Counted from the stretch's first letter, positions 47,222-56,356 are shown. The stretch is DNA of 64,000 nucleotides from Lutibaculum sp963816555 (GCA_963816555.1 CAWFLD010000020.1:160699-224698); one strand, 5' to 3'. Numbers and translations: made by a program. The notes: generated from the letters alone by a model not told the origin.

Positions 47222-47830
47222 ATGAGCGCTTCCACCCTCTCCGGCGGCTTCGCCGAGCCGGTGCTCGACGCGCAGCGCGCCTTCCGGGCGGTCATGCAGG
47301 CGATGGCCCGGCCCGGGACGGTGCAGCCGCTCGGCGTGCTGCCGCGGCCGCCGGCGCCGCTGACGCCGGAGCTCGCGGCGGTGGCGCTGACCCTGATCGA
47401 CCACGAGACGCCGGTCTGGCTCGGCTCCCCGCTTCGCGATCTCGACGAGGTGCGGCGCTGGCTCGCCTTCCACACCGGCGCGCCGGTCGTCGATGCGCCG
47501 GAGGAGGCCGACTTCGCCTTCGCCGCGAGCCCGCAGGGGCTTCCCGCCCTCTCCGCCTTCCGGCAGGGCACGGCGGAGTACCCCGACCTCGGCGCCACGG
47601 TGGTGCTCGGCCTGCCGTCGCTGGCCGGCGGCGTGCCGGTGCGGCTGGCGGGGCCCGGCATCGCGCGCGAGGCGGCCTTCGCGCCGGAGGGCCTGGCGCC
47701 CGGCTGGTGGCGCGAGCGGATCGCGATGCGCGACGCCTTCCCGCTCGGGGTCGACCTCGTCTTCTGCGCGAGAGGCCACGTCGCGGGCCTGCCCCGATCC
47801 ACCCGCATCGAGACGATGGAGGCGGCCTGA
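47222..47830 (+). CDS. phnH: C-P lyase subunit PhnH
   Basis: 202 residues. 'GGFAEPVLDAQRAFRAVMQ', 'AMARPGTV' and 'FPLGVDLVFCARGHVAGLP' match PhnH, a PLP-transferase-fold protein without PLP, serving structure. Two in-frame ATGs (47216, 47222); the second stands eight bases from 'ggaagga' and was chosen. Confidence 0.92.
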   Translation: MSASTLSGGFAEPVLDAQRAFRAVMQAMARPGTVQPLGVLPRPPAPLTPELAAVALTLIDHETPVWLGSPLRDLDEVRRWLAFHTGAPVVDAPEEADFAFAASPQGLPALSAFRQGTAEYPDLGATVVLGLPSLAGGVPVRLAGPGIAREAAFAPEGLAPGWWRERIAMRDAFPLGVDLVFCARGHVAGLPRSTRIETMEAA

Positions 47831-47831
47831 C

Positions 47832-48920
47832 ATGTATGTCGCGGTGAAGGGCGGCGAGAAGGCGATCCGCAACGCCCACCGGCTGCTGGCCGACCGGCGG
47901 CGGGGCGCGCGCGACGTGCCCTCGATCACGCTCGAGCAGATCGTCGGGCAGCTGTCGCTGTCGGTCGACCGGGTGATGGCGGAGGGCTCGCTCTACGACC
48001 GCGAGCTCGCCGCGCTCGCCGTGAAGCAGGCGCGCGGCGACCTGATCGAGGCGATCTTCCTCGTGCGCGCCTACCGCACGACGCTGCCGCGGCTCGGCCA
48101 CTCCGAGCCGGTCGACACGGGGGCGATGCGGATCCGGCGGCGGATCTCGGCGACCTACAAGGACATGCCGGGCGGGCAGCTGCTCGGGCCGACCTTCGAC
48201 TACACGCACCGCCTGCTCGAGCCGGAGCTGACGGGCGAGGAGGCGGTCGAGGCGCCGGAGACGGCCGAGCCGTCGCCCGGGGCGGCGCCGCGCGTCACCG
48301 ACATGATCGGCCACGAGGGGCTGATCGAGGAGGACGGCGAGGCGGCCTCGGACGAGGTCGGCGACCTGACGCGCGACCCGCTCAAGTTCCCGGCGGGCCG
48401 CGACCTCAGGCTGCAGGCGCTGGCGCGCGGCGACGAGGGCTTCCTGCTCGCGCTCGGCTACTCGACGCAGCGCGGCTACGGCCGCACGCACCCCTTCGTC
48501 GGCGAGATCCGCATGGGCGAGGTCGAGGTGGAGGTCTTCGCCGAGGAGCTCGGCTTTGCCGTGACGATCGGCCGGATCGAGGTGACGGAGTGCCAGATGG
48601 TCAACCAGTTCAAGGGCTCCGCCAAGGTCGCGCCGCAGTTCACCCGCGGCTACGGCCTCGTCTTCGGCCACCAGGAGCGCAAGGCCATGTCGATGGCGCT
48701 CGTCGACCGCTCGCTGAGGTGGCAGGAGCTCGGCGAGGAGGGCGGCGCGCCGGCGCAGGACGAGGAGTTCGTCATCTCGCACTCCGACAACGTGCAGGCG
48801 ACGGGCTTCGTCGAGCACCTGAAGCTGCCGCATTACGTCGACTTCCAGGCGGAGCTCGAGCTGTTGCGCAAGATGCGCAAGGCGCACGAGGCCGATGACG
48901 AGCGGGAGGCGGCGGAATGA
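47832..48920 (+). CDS. phnI: C-P lyase subunit PhnI
   Basis: 362 residues. 'MYVAVKGGEKAIRNAHRLL', 'RRISATYKDMPGGQLLGPTF' and 'GYGRTHPFVGEIRMGEVEV' are PhnI. It cleaves the base from nucleotides (ATP) so that phosphonate can be attached to the ribose 5-triphosphate. One base behind phnH and overlapping phnJ by four bases. Confidence 0.93.
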   Translation: MYVAVKGGEKAIRNAHRLLADRRRGARDVPSITLEQIVGQLSLSVDRVMAEGSLYDRELAALAVKQARGDLIEAIFLVRAYRTTLPRLGHSEPVDTGAMRIRRRISATYKDMPGGQLLGPTFDYTHRLLEPELTGEEAVEAPETAEPSPGAAPRVTDMIGHEGLIEEDGEAASDEVGDLTRDPLKFPAGRDLRLQALARGDEGFLLALGYSTQRGYGRTHPFVGEIRMGEVEVEVFAEELGFAVTIGRIEVTECQMVNQFKGSAKVAPQFTRGYGLVFGHQERKAMSMALVDRSLRWQELGEEGGAPAQDEEFVISHSDNVQATGFVEHLKLPHYVDFQAELELLRKMRKAHEADDEREAAE

Positions 48921-49771
48921 CCGCTCCCGGCTACAACTTCGCCTTCCTCGACGAGCAGACGAAGCGGATGATCCGCCGGGCGATCCTGAAGGGCATCGCC
49001 ATCCCCGGCTACCAGGTGCCGTTCGCCAGCCGCGAGATGCCGATGCCCTATGGCTGGGGCACCGGCGGCGTGCAGGTGACGGCCTCGATCATCGGCCCCG
49101 ACGACACGCTCAAGGTGATCGACCAGGGCTCCGACGACACGACGAACGCGGTGTCGATCCGCTCCTTCTTCGCCCGCACCGCGAACGTCGCGACGACGAC
49201 CCGCACGACGGAGGCGTCGATCATCCAGACGCGCCACCGCGTGCCGGAGACGCCGCTGACGGCGGACCAGATCCTCGTCTACCAGGTGCCGATCCCCGAG
49301 CCGCTGCGCTTCCTCGAGCCGCGCGAGACCGAGACGCGCAAGATGCACGCGCTGTCGGAATACGGGCTGATGCACGTCAAGCTCTACGAGGACATCGCCC
49401 GGCACGGCCACATCGCCACGACCTACGCCTATCCCGTGCTCGTCGACGGGCGCTACGTGATGGACCCCTCGCCGATCCCGAAGTTCGACAACCCCAAGCT
49501 CGGCGGCTCGCCGGCGCTGCAGCTCTTCGGGGCGGGGCGCGAGAAGCGGATCTACGCGCTGCCGCCCTTCACGGAGGTCGAGAGCCTCGACTTCGAGGAC
49601 CATCCCTTCGAGGTGCAGCATTTCGACCGCCCCTGCGCGCTGTGCGGCGCAGGCGACGTCTATCTCGACGAGATCGTCACCGACGACGAGGGCGGGCGCA
49701 TGTTCGTGTGCTCCGACAGCGACCATTGCGAGGAGCGCCGCGCGGCGGGCCACACGGGAGAGGCGGCATGA
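48917..49771 (+). CDS. phnJ: C-P lyase radical-SAM subunit PhnJ
   Basis: 284 residues; the enzyme that breaks the C-P bond by radical chemistry. Its Cys spacing C-x2-C-x21-C-x5-C ('CALCGAGDVYLDE' then 'CSDSDHC') equals that of E. coli PhnJ, where three Cys hold the 4Fe-4S cluster and the fourth forms the thiyl radical. 'GYNFAFLDEQTKRMIRRAI' is the typical start. Overlaps phnI and phnK by four bases. Confidence 0.95.
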   Translation: MTAPGYNFAFLDEQTKRMIRRAILKGIAIPGYQVPFASREMPMPYGWGTGGVQVTASIIGPDDTLKVIDQGSDDTTNAVSIRSFFARTANVATTTRTTEASIIQTRHRVPETPLTADQILVYQVPIPEPLRFLEPRETETRKMHALSEYGLMHVKLYEDIARHGHIATTYAYPVLVDGRYVMDPSPIPKFDNPKLGGSPALQLFGAGREKRIYALPPFTEVESLDFEDHPFEVQHFDRPCALCGAGDVYLDEIVTDDEGGRMFVCSDSDHCEERRAAGHTGEAA

Positions 49772-50562
49772 CGGAGCCCCGGACGGAGGACGACCTGCCG
49801 CTGATGCGGGTCGGCGGCGTCTCGAAGTTCTACGGCGCGCGCGTCGGCTGCCGCGACGTGTCGTTCGAGTTGTGGCCCGGCGAGGTGCTGGCGGTGGTCG
49901 GCGAGTCGGGCTCGGGCAAGTCGACGCTCCTGTCGTGCATCTCCGCCCGCATGGTGCCGACCGCGGGCACGGTCGAATACCGCATGCGCGACGGCCGGAT
50001 GCGCGGCATCTTCAGCCTCAGCGAGGCCGAGCGTCGGCTGCTGATGCGCTCCGACTGGGGCTTCGTGCACCAGGACGCGCGCGACGGCCTGCGCATGGGC
50101 GTCTCGGCCGGCGGCAATGTCGGCGAGCGGCTGATGGGGATCGGCGCCCGCAACTACGGCCGGATCCGCGACGAGGCGCTCGACTGGCTCGCCCGCGTCG
50201 AGATCGCCGTCGACCGCATCGACGACCGCCCGACGGACTTCTCCGGCGGCATGCGCCAGCGCCTGCAGATCGCCCGCAACCTCGTGACGGCGCCGCGCCT
50301 CGTCTTCATGGACGAGCCGACGAGCGGCCTCGACGTCTCGGTCCAGGCGCGGCTGCTCGACCTCCTGCGCGGCCTCGTCGCCGAGCTCGGCCTGTCGGCG
50401 GTCATGGTGACGCACGACCTCGCGGTGGCGCGGCTGATCTCCGACCGCATCCTCGTCATGCGCGACGGCCAGGTCGTCGAGGCGGGCCTCACCGACCAGG
50501 TGCTCGACGACCCGGCGGCGCCCTACACCCAGCTCCTCGTCTCCTCGGTGCTGCAGCCATGA
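49768..50562 (+). CDS. phnK: C-P lyase ATPase PhnK
   Basis: 264 residues, ABC-type ATPase. Walker A 'GESGSGKSTLLSC', 'GFVHQDARDGLRMGVSAGG' (PhnK mark), signature 'FSGGMRQRLQIARNLV', Walker B 'RLVFMDEPTSGLDVSVQ'. It docks on the PhnGHIJ core; it is not a transporter ATPase. ATGA overlap with phnJ and with phnL. Confidence 0.92.
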   Translation: MTEPRTEDDLPLMRVGGVSKFYGARVGCRDVSFELWPGEVLAVVGESGSGKSTLLSCISARMVPTAGTVEYRMRDGRMRGIFSLSEAERRLLMRSDWGFVHQDARDGLRMGVSAGGNVGERLMGIGARNYGRIRDEALDWLARVEIAVDRIDDRPTDFSGGMRQRLQIARNLVTAPRLVFMDEPTSGLDVSVQARLLDLLRGLVAELGLSAVMVTHDLAVARLISDRILVMRDGQVVEAGLTDQVLDDPAAPYTQLLVSSVLQP

Positions 50563-51275
50563 GTTCCGACCCGAAGACCCGCCTGATCGTCACCGGCCTC
50601 GGCAAGGCCTTCGAGCTGCACCTGCAGGGCGGGCTCGGCCTGCCGGTGTTCGGCGGGCTCGAGTTCTCGCTCTCAGCGGGCGAATGCGTCGCCCTCGCCG
50701 GCCCCTCCGGCATCGGCAAGTCGACCGTGCTGCGCATGATCTACGGCAACTACCGGGTCGATGCCGGCCAGATCGTCGTCGTGGAAGGCGGCCGGCTGAC
50801 CGACGTCGCGACGGCCGCGCCGCGGCGCATCCTGCAGCTGCGGCGCGACACGATCGGCTATGTCAGCCAGTTCCTGCGCGCCCTGCCGCGCGTGCCGGCG
50901 CTCGACATCGTGGCCGAGCCGCTGCGCGCCCGGGGCGTGGCGGCCGAGGAGGCGCGCGCCAGGGCGGCCGAGATGCTGAGCCGGCTATCCATCCCCGAGC
51001 GGCTGTGGAGCGTGCCGCCGGCCACCTTCTCCGGCGGCGAGCAGCAGCGGATCAACATCGCCCGCGGCTTCGTCGCCGACTTCCCGGTCCTGCTCCTCGA
51101 CGAGCCGACCGCCTCGCTCGACGCGCAGAACGTCGAGCGGGTCTGCGGCCTGATCGAGGACCGCCGCGCCGCCGGCGCCGCGATCCTCGGCATCTTCCAC
51201 AATTCCCGCCTGCGCGAGCGGCTGGCGATGCGCGAGATCGACCTCACGGCCTTCGCCGGCCGCGCCGCCGCCTAG
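50559..51275 (+). CDS. phnL: C-P lyase ATPase PhnL
   Basis: 238 residues. Walker A 'GPSGIGKSTVLRMIYGNYR' with the PhnL-specific 'YGNY', 'TIGYVSQFLRALPRVPALD', signature 'FSGGEQQRINIARGFV', Walker B 'VLLLDEPTASLD' and 'LGIFHN' in place of a classical switch loop. Acts with PhnK on the core complex. Its TAG overlaps the opposite gene's stop over CTAG. Confidence 0.92.
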   Translation: MSSDPKTRLIVTGLGKAFELHLQGGLGLPVFGGLEFSLSAGECVALAGPSGIGKSTVLRMIYGNYRVDAGQIVVVEGGRLTDVATAAPRRILQLRRDTIGYVSQFLRALPRVPALDIVAEPLRARGVAAEEARARAAEMLSRLSIPERLWSVPPATFSGGEQQRINIARGFVADFPVLLLDEPTASLDAQNVERVCGLIEDRRAAGAAILGIFHNSRLRERLAMREIDLTAFAGRAAA

Positions 51276-52618
51276 AGCACCTCGTCCTTGAGCCAGAAGC
51301 CGGCATAGGCGGCGCGGAGGTAGAGGGGGCGCAGGCCGGGCAGGGGGAAGCGCGGCAGGGGCTTGCGCATCACGGCCGGCAGGACCTCCTCGGGCGGCTG
51401 GCCGGCGGCGAGCCGGGCGGCGGCGCGGCCGGACCAGCTCGACATCGCGACGCCGTTGCCGTGATAGGCGAGCGCGTGGATGACGCTTCCGTCGTCCGGG
51501 AGGCGGCCGACATGCGGCGTCAGGTCGGCGGCCATGCAGACGAAGCCGCGCCAGAAATGGCTGATCTCGACGTCCTTCCACTCCGGGAACAGCATGCCGA
51601 GGCGCTTGCGCATGTCGGCGCGCTTGGCGGCTTCCGTGCCGGGATCGGCCGACAGGCCGCCGCGCGAGCCGAGCAGCATCCGCTTGTCCGGCAGGAGCCG
51701 GAAATAGTGCAGCAGGTTGCGGCTGTCCGACGCCATGGTGTGCGAGGTCCAGCCCTGCGCCTCGAGCTCCGCCTCGCTCAGCGGGCGGGTGGTGATGACG
51801 TTGGAGAGCGCCGGCAGCACCTTCCCGGCCATGCCGGCGTGCAGGTCCTCGGTCGTGTAGCCGTTCGTGGCGACGACCACCTGGCGGGCCCGCAGCGTGC
51901 CGCCCGGCGTGTGCAGCACGTGGGTCTCGCCGTCCTTCTCCCACGCCTCGACGCCGCTCCGCCCGTGGATCCTCGCGCCGTGCCGGGCGGCGGCGGCGGC
52001 AAGGCCGCGGGCGTAGCGCAGCGGGTGCAGCCCGAAGCCGAGCGGCGTCGTGGCGGCGGCGTGGGCCTGCGGGCTGGCGAAGCCCGCCTCGCGCAGCTCC
52101 TCCTTGCCGTAGAGGCGCCCCTCGACGCCGAGGACGCGGCGCAGGAGCGCCAGATGCGCCTTCAGCCCCTCGACCTCGCCGGCCTTGTGGGCGATCTCGA
52201 CGTCGCCATGGCCGGTGCGCTGGACGTCGATCTCCTCGCGCTCCGTCAGCTCCGCGACGAGCTCGATCGCCTCGCGCTGCGTCCGGTAGAACCGCGTCGC
52301 CTCCGCCTCGCCGACACGCTTGGCGATGGTTTCGTAGGAGACCTTCGACGAGCCGAAGCAGCAGAAGCCGCCATTGCGGCCCGACGCGCCCCATCCGGGC
52401 TCCGCCCGCTCGAGCACGCGCACGTCGAGCCCGTGGTCGCGCGCCAGGTGGTAGGCGGCCGACAGGCCGGTATAGCCGCCGCCGATCACCGCGACGTCGC
52501 AGCTCTGCGTGCCGGACAGCGGCGTGACGTCGGCCGCGAGCGGCGGCGCGCTGGCCGCCCAGTAGCTGTCGGCGGCGATCGCGGGATCGCTCGCCGAGGG
52601 GTGGTAGAGGTGGCGCAT
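51272..52618 (-). CDS. FAD-dependent amine/amino-acid oxidoreductase (DAO family)
   Basis: 448 residues. Rossmann FAD motif 'VAVIGGGYTGLSAAYHLA', then 'WGASGRNGGFCCFGSSK' and 'VVVATNGYTTEDLHAGMAG', typical of glycine-oxidase/gamma-glutamylputrescine-oxidase-like enzymes. It lies on the minus strand inside the phn region, between phnL and phnC. It may oxidise an amino group on a phosphonate or polyamine before further breakdown; both a phosphonate and a polyamine system are in the window, so the substrate is open. Confidence 0.8.
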   Translation of the reverse strand: MRHLYHPSASDPAIAADSYWAASAPPLAADVTPLSGTQSCDVAVIGGGYTGLSAAYHLARDHGLDVRVLERAEPGWGASGRNGGFCCFGSSKVSYETIAKRVGEAEATRFYRTQREAIELVAELTEREEIDVQRTGHGDVEIAHKAGEVEGLKAHLALLRRVLGVEGRLYGKEELREAGFASPQAHAAATTPLGFGLHPLRYARGLAAAAARHGARIHGRSGVEAWEKDGETHVLHTPGGTLRARQVVVATNGYTTEDLHAGMAGKVLPALSNVITTRPLSEAELEAQGWTSHTMASDSRNLLHYFRLLPDKRMLLGSRGGLSADPGTEAAKRADMRKRLGMLFPEWKDVEISHFWRGFVCMAADLTPHVGRLPDDGSVIHALAYHGNGVAMSSWSGRAAARLAAGQPPEEVLPAVMRKPLPRFPLPGLRPLYLRAAYAGFWLKDEVL

Positions 52619-52821
52619 CCGGTTGTCGCGGCCCCTTTCGCTCCGCTCGTCTGGTGAAATGCGACATCAGCCGCCGGCCGCTCCGCCGTCAAGCGACGCA
52701 ATGTCATGTGCCGTAACGGAACTCCGCGTCACGCAAACGCCATGCGCCTGAGAAGCGGCTGTCACGCACGGCCGTTAAGCCTTGCTCGACTGTGGCTCCG
52801 GCGAACCGCGGAAGGACAGGC

Positions 52822-53661
52822 GTGGCGGCGATCCAGATCAGCAAGCTATCGAAGACGTTCCGGGGCGGCACGCGCGCGCTGAGGGAGATCGATCTCGCCC
52901 TCGACGACGGCGAGATGGTCGCCCTGATCGGCGCGTCGGGCTCCGGCAAGTCGACGCTGATCCGCCACATCGCCGGCCTCGTGCCCGGCGATTCCGGCTC
53001 CGGCCGGGTCGAGGTCGGCGGCCAGCTCGTGCAGCACGGCGGCCGGCTGACGCGCGAGGCGCGGGCGCTGCGGCGCCATGTCGGCGTGATCTTCCAGCAG
53101 TTCAACCTGGTCAACCGGCTGTCGGTGCTCACCAACGTCCTGACCGGCCTGCTCGGCCACGTGCCGACGTGGCGCGGCACGCTCGGCCTGTTCACCCGCG
53201 CCGAGAAGCTCAAGGCCATGGCGGCGCTCGAGCGGGTCGGCATCGCGAAGACGGCGCGGCAGCGCGCCTCGACGCTGTCCGGCGGCCAGCAGCAGCGCGC
53301 GGCGATCGCCCGCGCCATGGTGCAGGGCGCCCGCATCGTGCTCGCCGACGAGCCGATCGCCTCGCTCGATCCCGGCTCGGCCAAGCGCGTGATGGAGACG
53401 CTCGCGAGCGTCAACCGCGAGGACGGCATCACCGTCCTCGTGTCGCTGCACCAGGTCGAGTACGCCCGCCGCTACTGCCCGCGCACCATCGCGATGCGGG
53501 ACGGCCAGATCGCCTATGACGGGCCGAGCGAGGCCCTGACCTCCGACTTTCTGCGCGAGCTCTACGGCGAAGCCAGCGAAGAGCTCGTGCTGTCCGACGC
53601 GCCAGCGACCGTGGTGCCGATCCGGAACCCTGCCCGGGGCGTCGTCCTGGCGGGAGCCTGA
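52822..53661 (+). CDS. phnC: Phosphonate ABC transporter ATPase PhnC
   Basis: 279 residues. Walker A 'GASGSGKSTLIRHIAGL', 'GVIFQQFNLVNRLSVLTNVL' (PhnC mark), signature 'LSGGQQQRAAIARAMV', Walker B 'IVLADEPIASLDPGSAKRV'. The GTG at 52822 sits behind 'ggaaggac'; a GTG at 52792 would add ten non-conserved residues. First gene of the second phn transcription block; upstream region 52619-52821 is shared with the divergent oxidoreductase. Confidence 0.92.
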   Translation: MAAIQISKLSKTFRGGTRALREIDLALDDGEMVALIGASGSGKSTLIRHIAGLVPGDSGSGRVEVGGQLVQHGGRLTREARALRRHVGVIFQQFNLVNRLSVLTNVLTGLLGHVPTWRGTLGLFTRAEKLKAMAALERVGIAKTARQRASTLSGGQQQRAAIARAMVQGARIVLADEPIASLDPGSAKRVMETLASVNREDGITVLVSLHQVEYARRYCPRTIAMRDGQIAYDGPSEALTSDFLRELYGEASEELVLSDAPATVVPIRNPARGVVLAGA

Positions 53662-53725
53662 TCGCCCGGCCAGGCGGCCGGGCCCTCACGACACGAATGG
53701 TCAACCGACAAACGGGGAGAACGAC

Positions 53726-54730
53726 ATGAACTTCGTAGCGAAGGCGCTTGCCGCCACCGCGATCACCGCCGGGCTGATGGGCCCGGCGCTCGCCCAGACC
53801 GACGAGCTCAACTTCGGCATCATCTCGACGGAGTCGAGCCAGAACCTGAAGACGGTGTGGAATCCCTTCCTCGCCGACATGCAGAAGGGGACCGGCCTCA
53901 AGGTCAACGCCTTCTTCGCCTCCGACTATGCCGGCGTCATCGAGGGCATGCGCTTCGGCAAGGTCCAGGCGGCGTGGTTCGGCAACAAGTCGGCCATGGA
54001 GGCGGTCGACCGCTCGGGCGGCCAGATCTTCGCCCAGACCGTCGACGTCGAGGGCAACCCCGGCTACTGGTCGGTCCTGCTCACCCAGGCCGACAACGAC
54101 AAGATCAACTCGCTCGACGACGTCATGACCTGCGACAAGTCGCTCGACTTCGGCCTCGGCGACCCGAACTCCACGTCGGGCTTCCTCGTCCCGACGACCT
54201 TCATCTTCGCCGAGAACGGCGTGACGCCGCAGGACTGCTTCAAGACCGTCCGCAACGCCAGCCACGAGGCGAACGCGCTGGCCGTGGCCAACGGCCAGGT
54301 CGACGTCGCCACGAACAACACCGAGAACCTGCGCCGCCTGGAGGTCACGAACCCCGAGGCCCGCAAGAAGGTCAAGGTGATCTGGCAGTCGCCGCTCATC
54401 CCGTCCGACCCGCTGGTGTGGAAGAAGGACATCTCGGACGAGCTGAAGCAGAAGATCTACTACTTCATCATGACCTACGGCCGCATCGGCACGCCGGAGG
54501 AGATCACGCACGCCCGCGAGGTCCTGAAGGGCCTGGGCTGGGCGCCGTTCAAGCCGTCCTCCGACGCGCAGCTCTACCCGATCCGGATCATGGAGATCAC
54601 CAAGCAGATGTCCAAGATCCAGGCCGACGAGACGATGTCGGACGAGGAGAAGAAGGCCGAGCTCGACAAGCTGCAGGCCCAGAAGAAGGACGTGCAGCAG
54701 ATGATGGAGAGCGTCCCGCAGGCTTCGTGA
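53726..54730 (+). CDS. phnD: Phosphonate-binding protein PhnD
   Basis: 334 residues with a signal peptide cut near 'GPALAQ'. 'LNFGIISTESSQNLKTVW', 'FFASDYAGVIEGMRFGKVQ' and 'GDPNSTSGFLVPTTFIFAEN' are the PhnD ligand-site segments. The C-terminal coiled coil ('DEEKKAELDKLQAQKKDVQ') fits the dimerising tail of PhnD. Captures phosphonates, classically 2-aminoethylphosphonate. Confidence 0.93.
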   Translation: MNFVAKALAATAITAGLMGPALAQTDELNFGIISTESSQNLKTVWNPFLADMQKGTGLKVNAFFASDYAGVIEGMRFGKVQAAWFGNKSAMEAVDRSGGQIFAQTVDVEGNPGYWSVLLTQADNDKINSLDDVMTCDKSLDFGLGDPNSTSGFLVPTTFIFAENGVTPQDCFKTVRNASHEANALAVANGQVDVATNNTENLRRLEVTNPEARKKVKVIWQSPLIPSDPLVWKKDISDELKQKIYYFIMTYGRIGTPEEITHAREVLKGLGWAPFKPSSDAQLYPIRIMEITKQMSKIQADETMSDEEKKAELDKLQAQKKDVQQMMESVPQAS

Positions 54731-54753
54731 GCCGCGGGAAACCGCCAAACCGA

Positions 54754-54780
54754 GGGCGCCGGGTCTCCGGCCCGGCGCCC
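54754..54780 (+). terminator. Intergenic hairpin between phnD and phnE
   Basis: A perfect 10-bp inverted repeat ('gggcgccggg' and complement) with a 7-base loop and no T-run. At this place in ABC transporter operons such hairpins usually protect the binding-protein mRNA so that more PhnD than PhnE is made; partial termination is the alternative. Confidence 0.5.
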
Positions 54781-54808
54781 GCCCCGATCCCTCAAGGACC
54801 GAAGAAGC

Positions 54809-55621
54809 ATGGCCGCCGTCACCCAGACACGCGAGACAGCGATCGCGCTGCCGCCCAGGTCGCTCTCCGAGCGCATCTATCCGGTCGTGGTGTGGGGCGG
54901 GCTCCTCCTCGTGCTCGTCTGGAGCTGGGGCCCGGCCGAGATGTTCCGGCTGCCGCACCTGTTCACCGACGCCGGGAACATGGCCGAATATGCCGGCGGC
55001 TTCCTGCACCCCGCCTTCCGGCACTGGAAGACCTATGTCGACGAGATGGTCCTCACCGTGCAGATCGCGGTCTGGGGCACGGTGCTGTCGATCGTCTTCG
55101 GCATTCCCTTCGCGCTCCTGTCGTCGTCGAACATCGCGCCGATGTGGGTCGTCCAGCCCGTGCGCCGGCTGATGGACGCGACGCGGGCCATCAACGAGCT
55201 CGTCTTCGCCGTCCTGTTCGTCACCGCCGTCGGCCTCGGCCCGTTCGCCGGCGTGCTCGCGCTCTTCGTCCACAACACCGGCATCGTGTCGAAGCTCTTC
55301 TCGGAGGCCGTCGAGGCGATCGACCCGCGGCCCGTCGAGGGCATCAAGGCGACCGGCGCGACCCGCCTGCAGGAGATCGTCTTCGGCGTGGTGCCGCAGG
55401 TCCTGCCGCTGTGGATCTCGTTCTCGCTCTACCGGTTCGAGACGAACGTGCGCTCGGCCACCGTGCTCGGCATCGTCGGCGCCGGCGGCATCGGCCAGGT
55501 GCTCTTTGAATCGATCCGCAGTTTCCTCTATGCCGAGACGGCCGCGATCATCCTCGTCGTCATCGTGACGGTGTCGATCGTCGACATCATCTCCGCGCAG
55601 CTGCGCAAGGTTGCGATCTGA
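54809..55621 (+). CDS. phnE: Phosphonate ABC transporter permease PhnE
   Basis: 270 residues, about six membrane helices. 'VFGIPFALLSSSNIAP', 'RAINELVFAVLFVTAVGLGP', the coupling loop 'EGIKATGATRLQEIVFGVVPQ' and 'GIVGAGGIGQVL' mark PhnE. Forms the membrane channel with PhnC as ATPase. Only one phnE copy is seen, so it should work as a homodimer. Confidence 0.93.
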   Translation: MAAVTQTRETAIALPPRSLSERIYPVVVWGGLLLVLVWSWGPAEMFRLPHLFTDAGNMAEYAGGFLHPAFRHWKTYVDEMVLTVQIAVWGTVLSIVFGIPFALLSSSNIAPMWVVQPVRRLMDATRAINELVFAVLFVTAVGLGPFAGVLALFVHNTGIVSKLFSEAVEAIDPRPVEGIKATGATRLQEIVFGVVPQVLPLWISFSLYRFETNVRSATVLGIVGAGGIGQVLFESIRSFLYAETAAIILVVIVTVSIVDIISAQLRKVAI

Positions 55622-55632
55622 AACGCCCGCTC

Positions 55633-56352
55633 ATGCGCCACGCCGTCTACTACGCCCCGGATCCCGACGAGCCGCTGCACGCGCTCGCCGCGCAATGGCT
55701 CGGCCGCGACGCCGTGACCGGCGAGGCCGTCGAGCCGCCGGACCTGATGCCGCACGACGAGCATGCGGCGCTCGTCGCGGCGCCGGCGCGCTACGGCTTC
55801 CACGCCACGCTGAAGGCGCCCTTCGTGCTGGCCGACGGGTTCGGCGAGGACGACCTCGCCGCCGCCGTGGACGAGCTCGCGGGCGAGGTCGGGGCGGTGC
55901 GCATACCCGTCCTGTCGCTGCGCCGCCTCGGCCGGTTCTTCGCGCTGGTGCCGGCGGTGCCGTCGCAGCCGCTGAACGACCTCGCCGCACGTGTCGTCGC
56001 CGATCTCGACCGCTTTCGCGCGCCGCCCGCCGAGGCCGAGCTCGCCCGGCGACGCGAGGCGACGGAGCTGACGGGACCGCAGGAGGCGAACCTGCGCCGC
56101 TGGGGCTACCCTTACGTGATGGACGAGTTCCGCTTCCACCTGACGCTCACCGGGCCGGTGCCGGCGGAGCGGGCGGAGCGCGTCGAGGCGGCGCTCGCGG
56201 AGCATTTCGAGCCGGTCATCGGGCGCTCGCTCGTCGTCGACCGGCTCTGCGTCTTCGTCGAGCCGGCCCCTGGCGCGCCGTTCGCGATGAAGGACGCGCA
56301 TCCGATCCGGCGCAGGCTCGGCTCGGGCGTCGTCCGCTTGGAGCAGTTTTGA
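55633..56352 (+). CDS. DUF1045 2H-phosphoesterase-like phosphonate operon protein
   Basis: 239 residues, the 'phosphonate operon protein' family. Two H-x-T motifs of the 2H phosphoesterase fold are present: 'YGFHATLKAPFVLAD' and 'FRFHLTLTGPV'. Known 2H enzymes open cyclic phosphates on ribose. In this operon no PhnP (cyclic-phosphate phosphodiesterase) is seen, so this protein could do that step; this is inference. 11 bases behind phnE, four before phnM. Confidence 0.85.
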   Translation: MRHAVYYAPDPDEPLHALAAQWLGRDAVTGEAVEPPDLMPHDEHAALVAAPARYGFHATLKAPFVLADGFGEDDLAAAVDELAGEVGAVRIPVLSLRRLGRFFALVPAVPSQPLNDLAARVVADLDRFRAPPAEAELARRREATELTGPQEANLRRWGYPYVMDEFRFHLTLTGPVPAERAERVEAALAEHFEPVIGRSLVVDRLCVFVEPAPGAPFAMKDAHPIRRRLGSGVVRLEQF

Positions 56353-56356
56353 GCCG

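Noticed and set aside
52759..52777. Pho box before phnC ('ctgtcac' half-site)
   Set aside because: Only one half-site is convincing; the second at the required spacing is poor.
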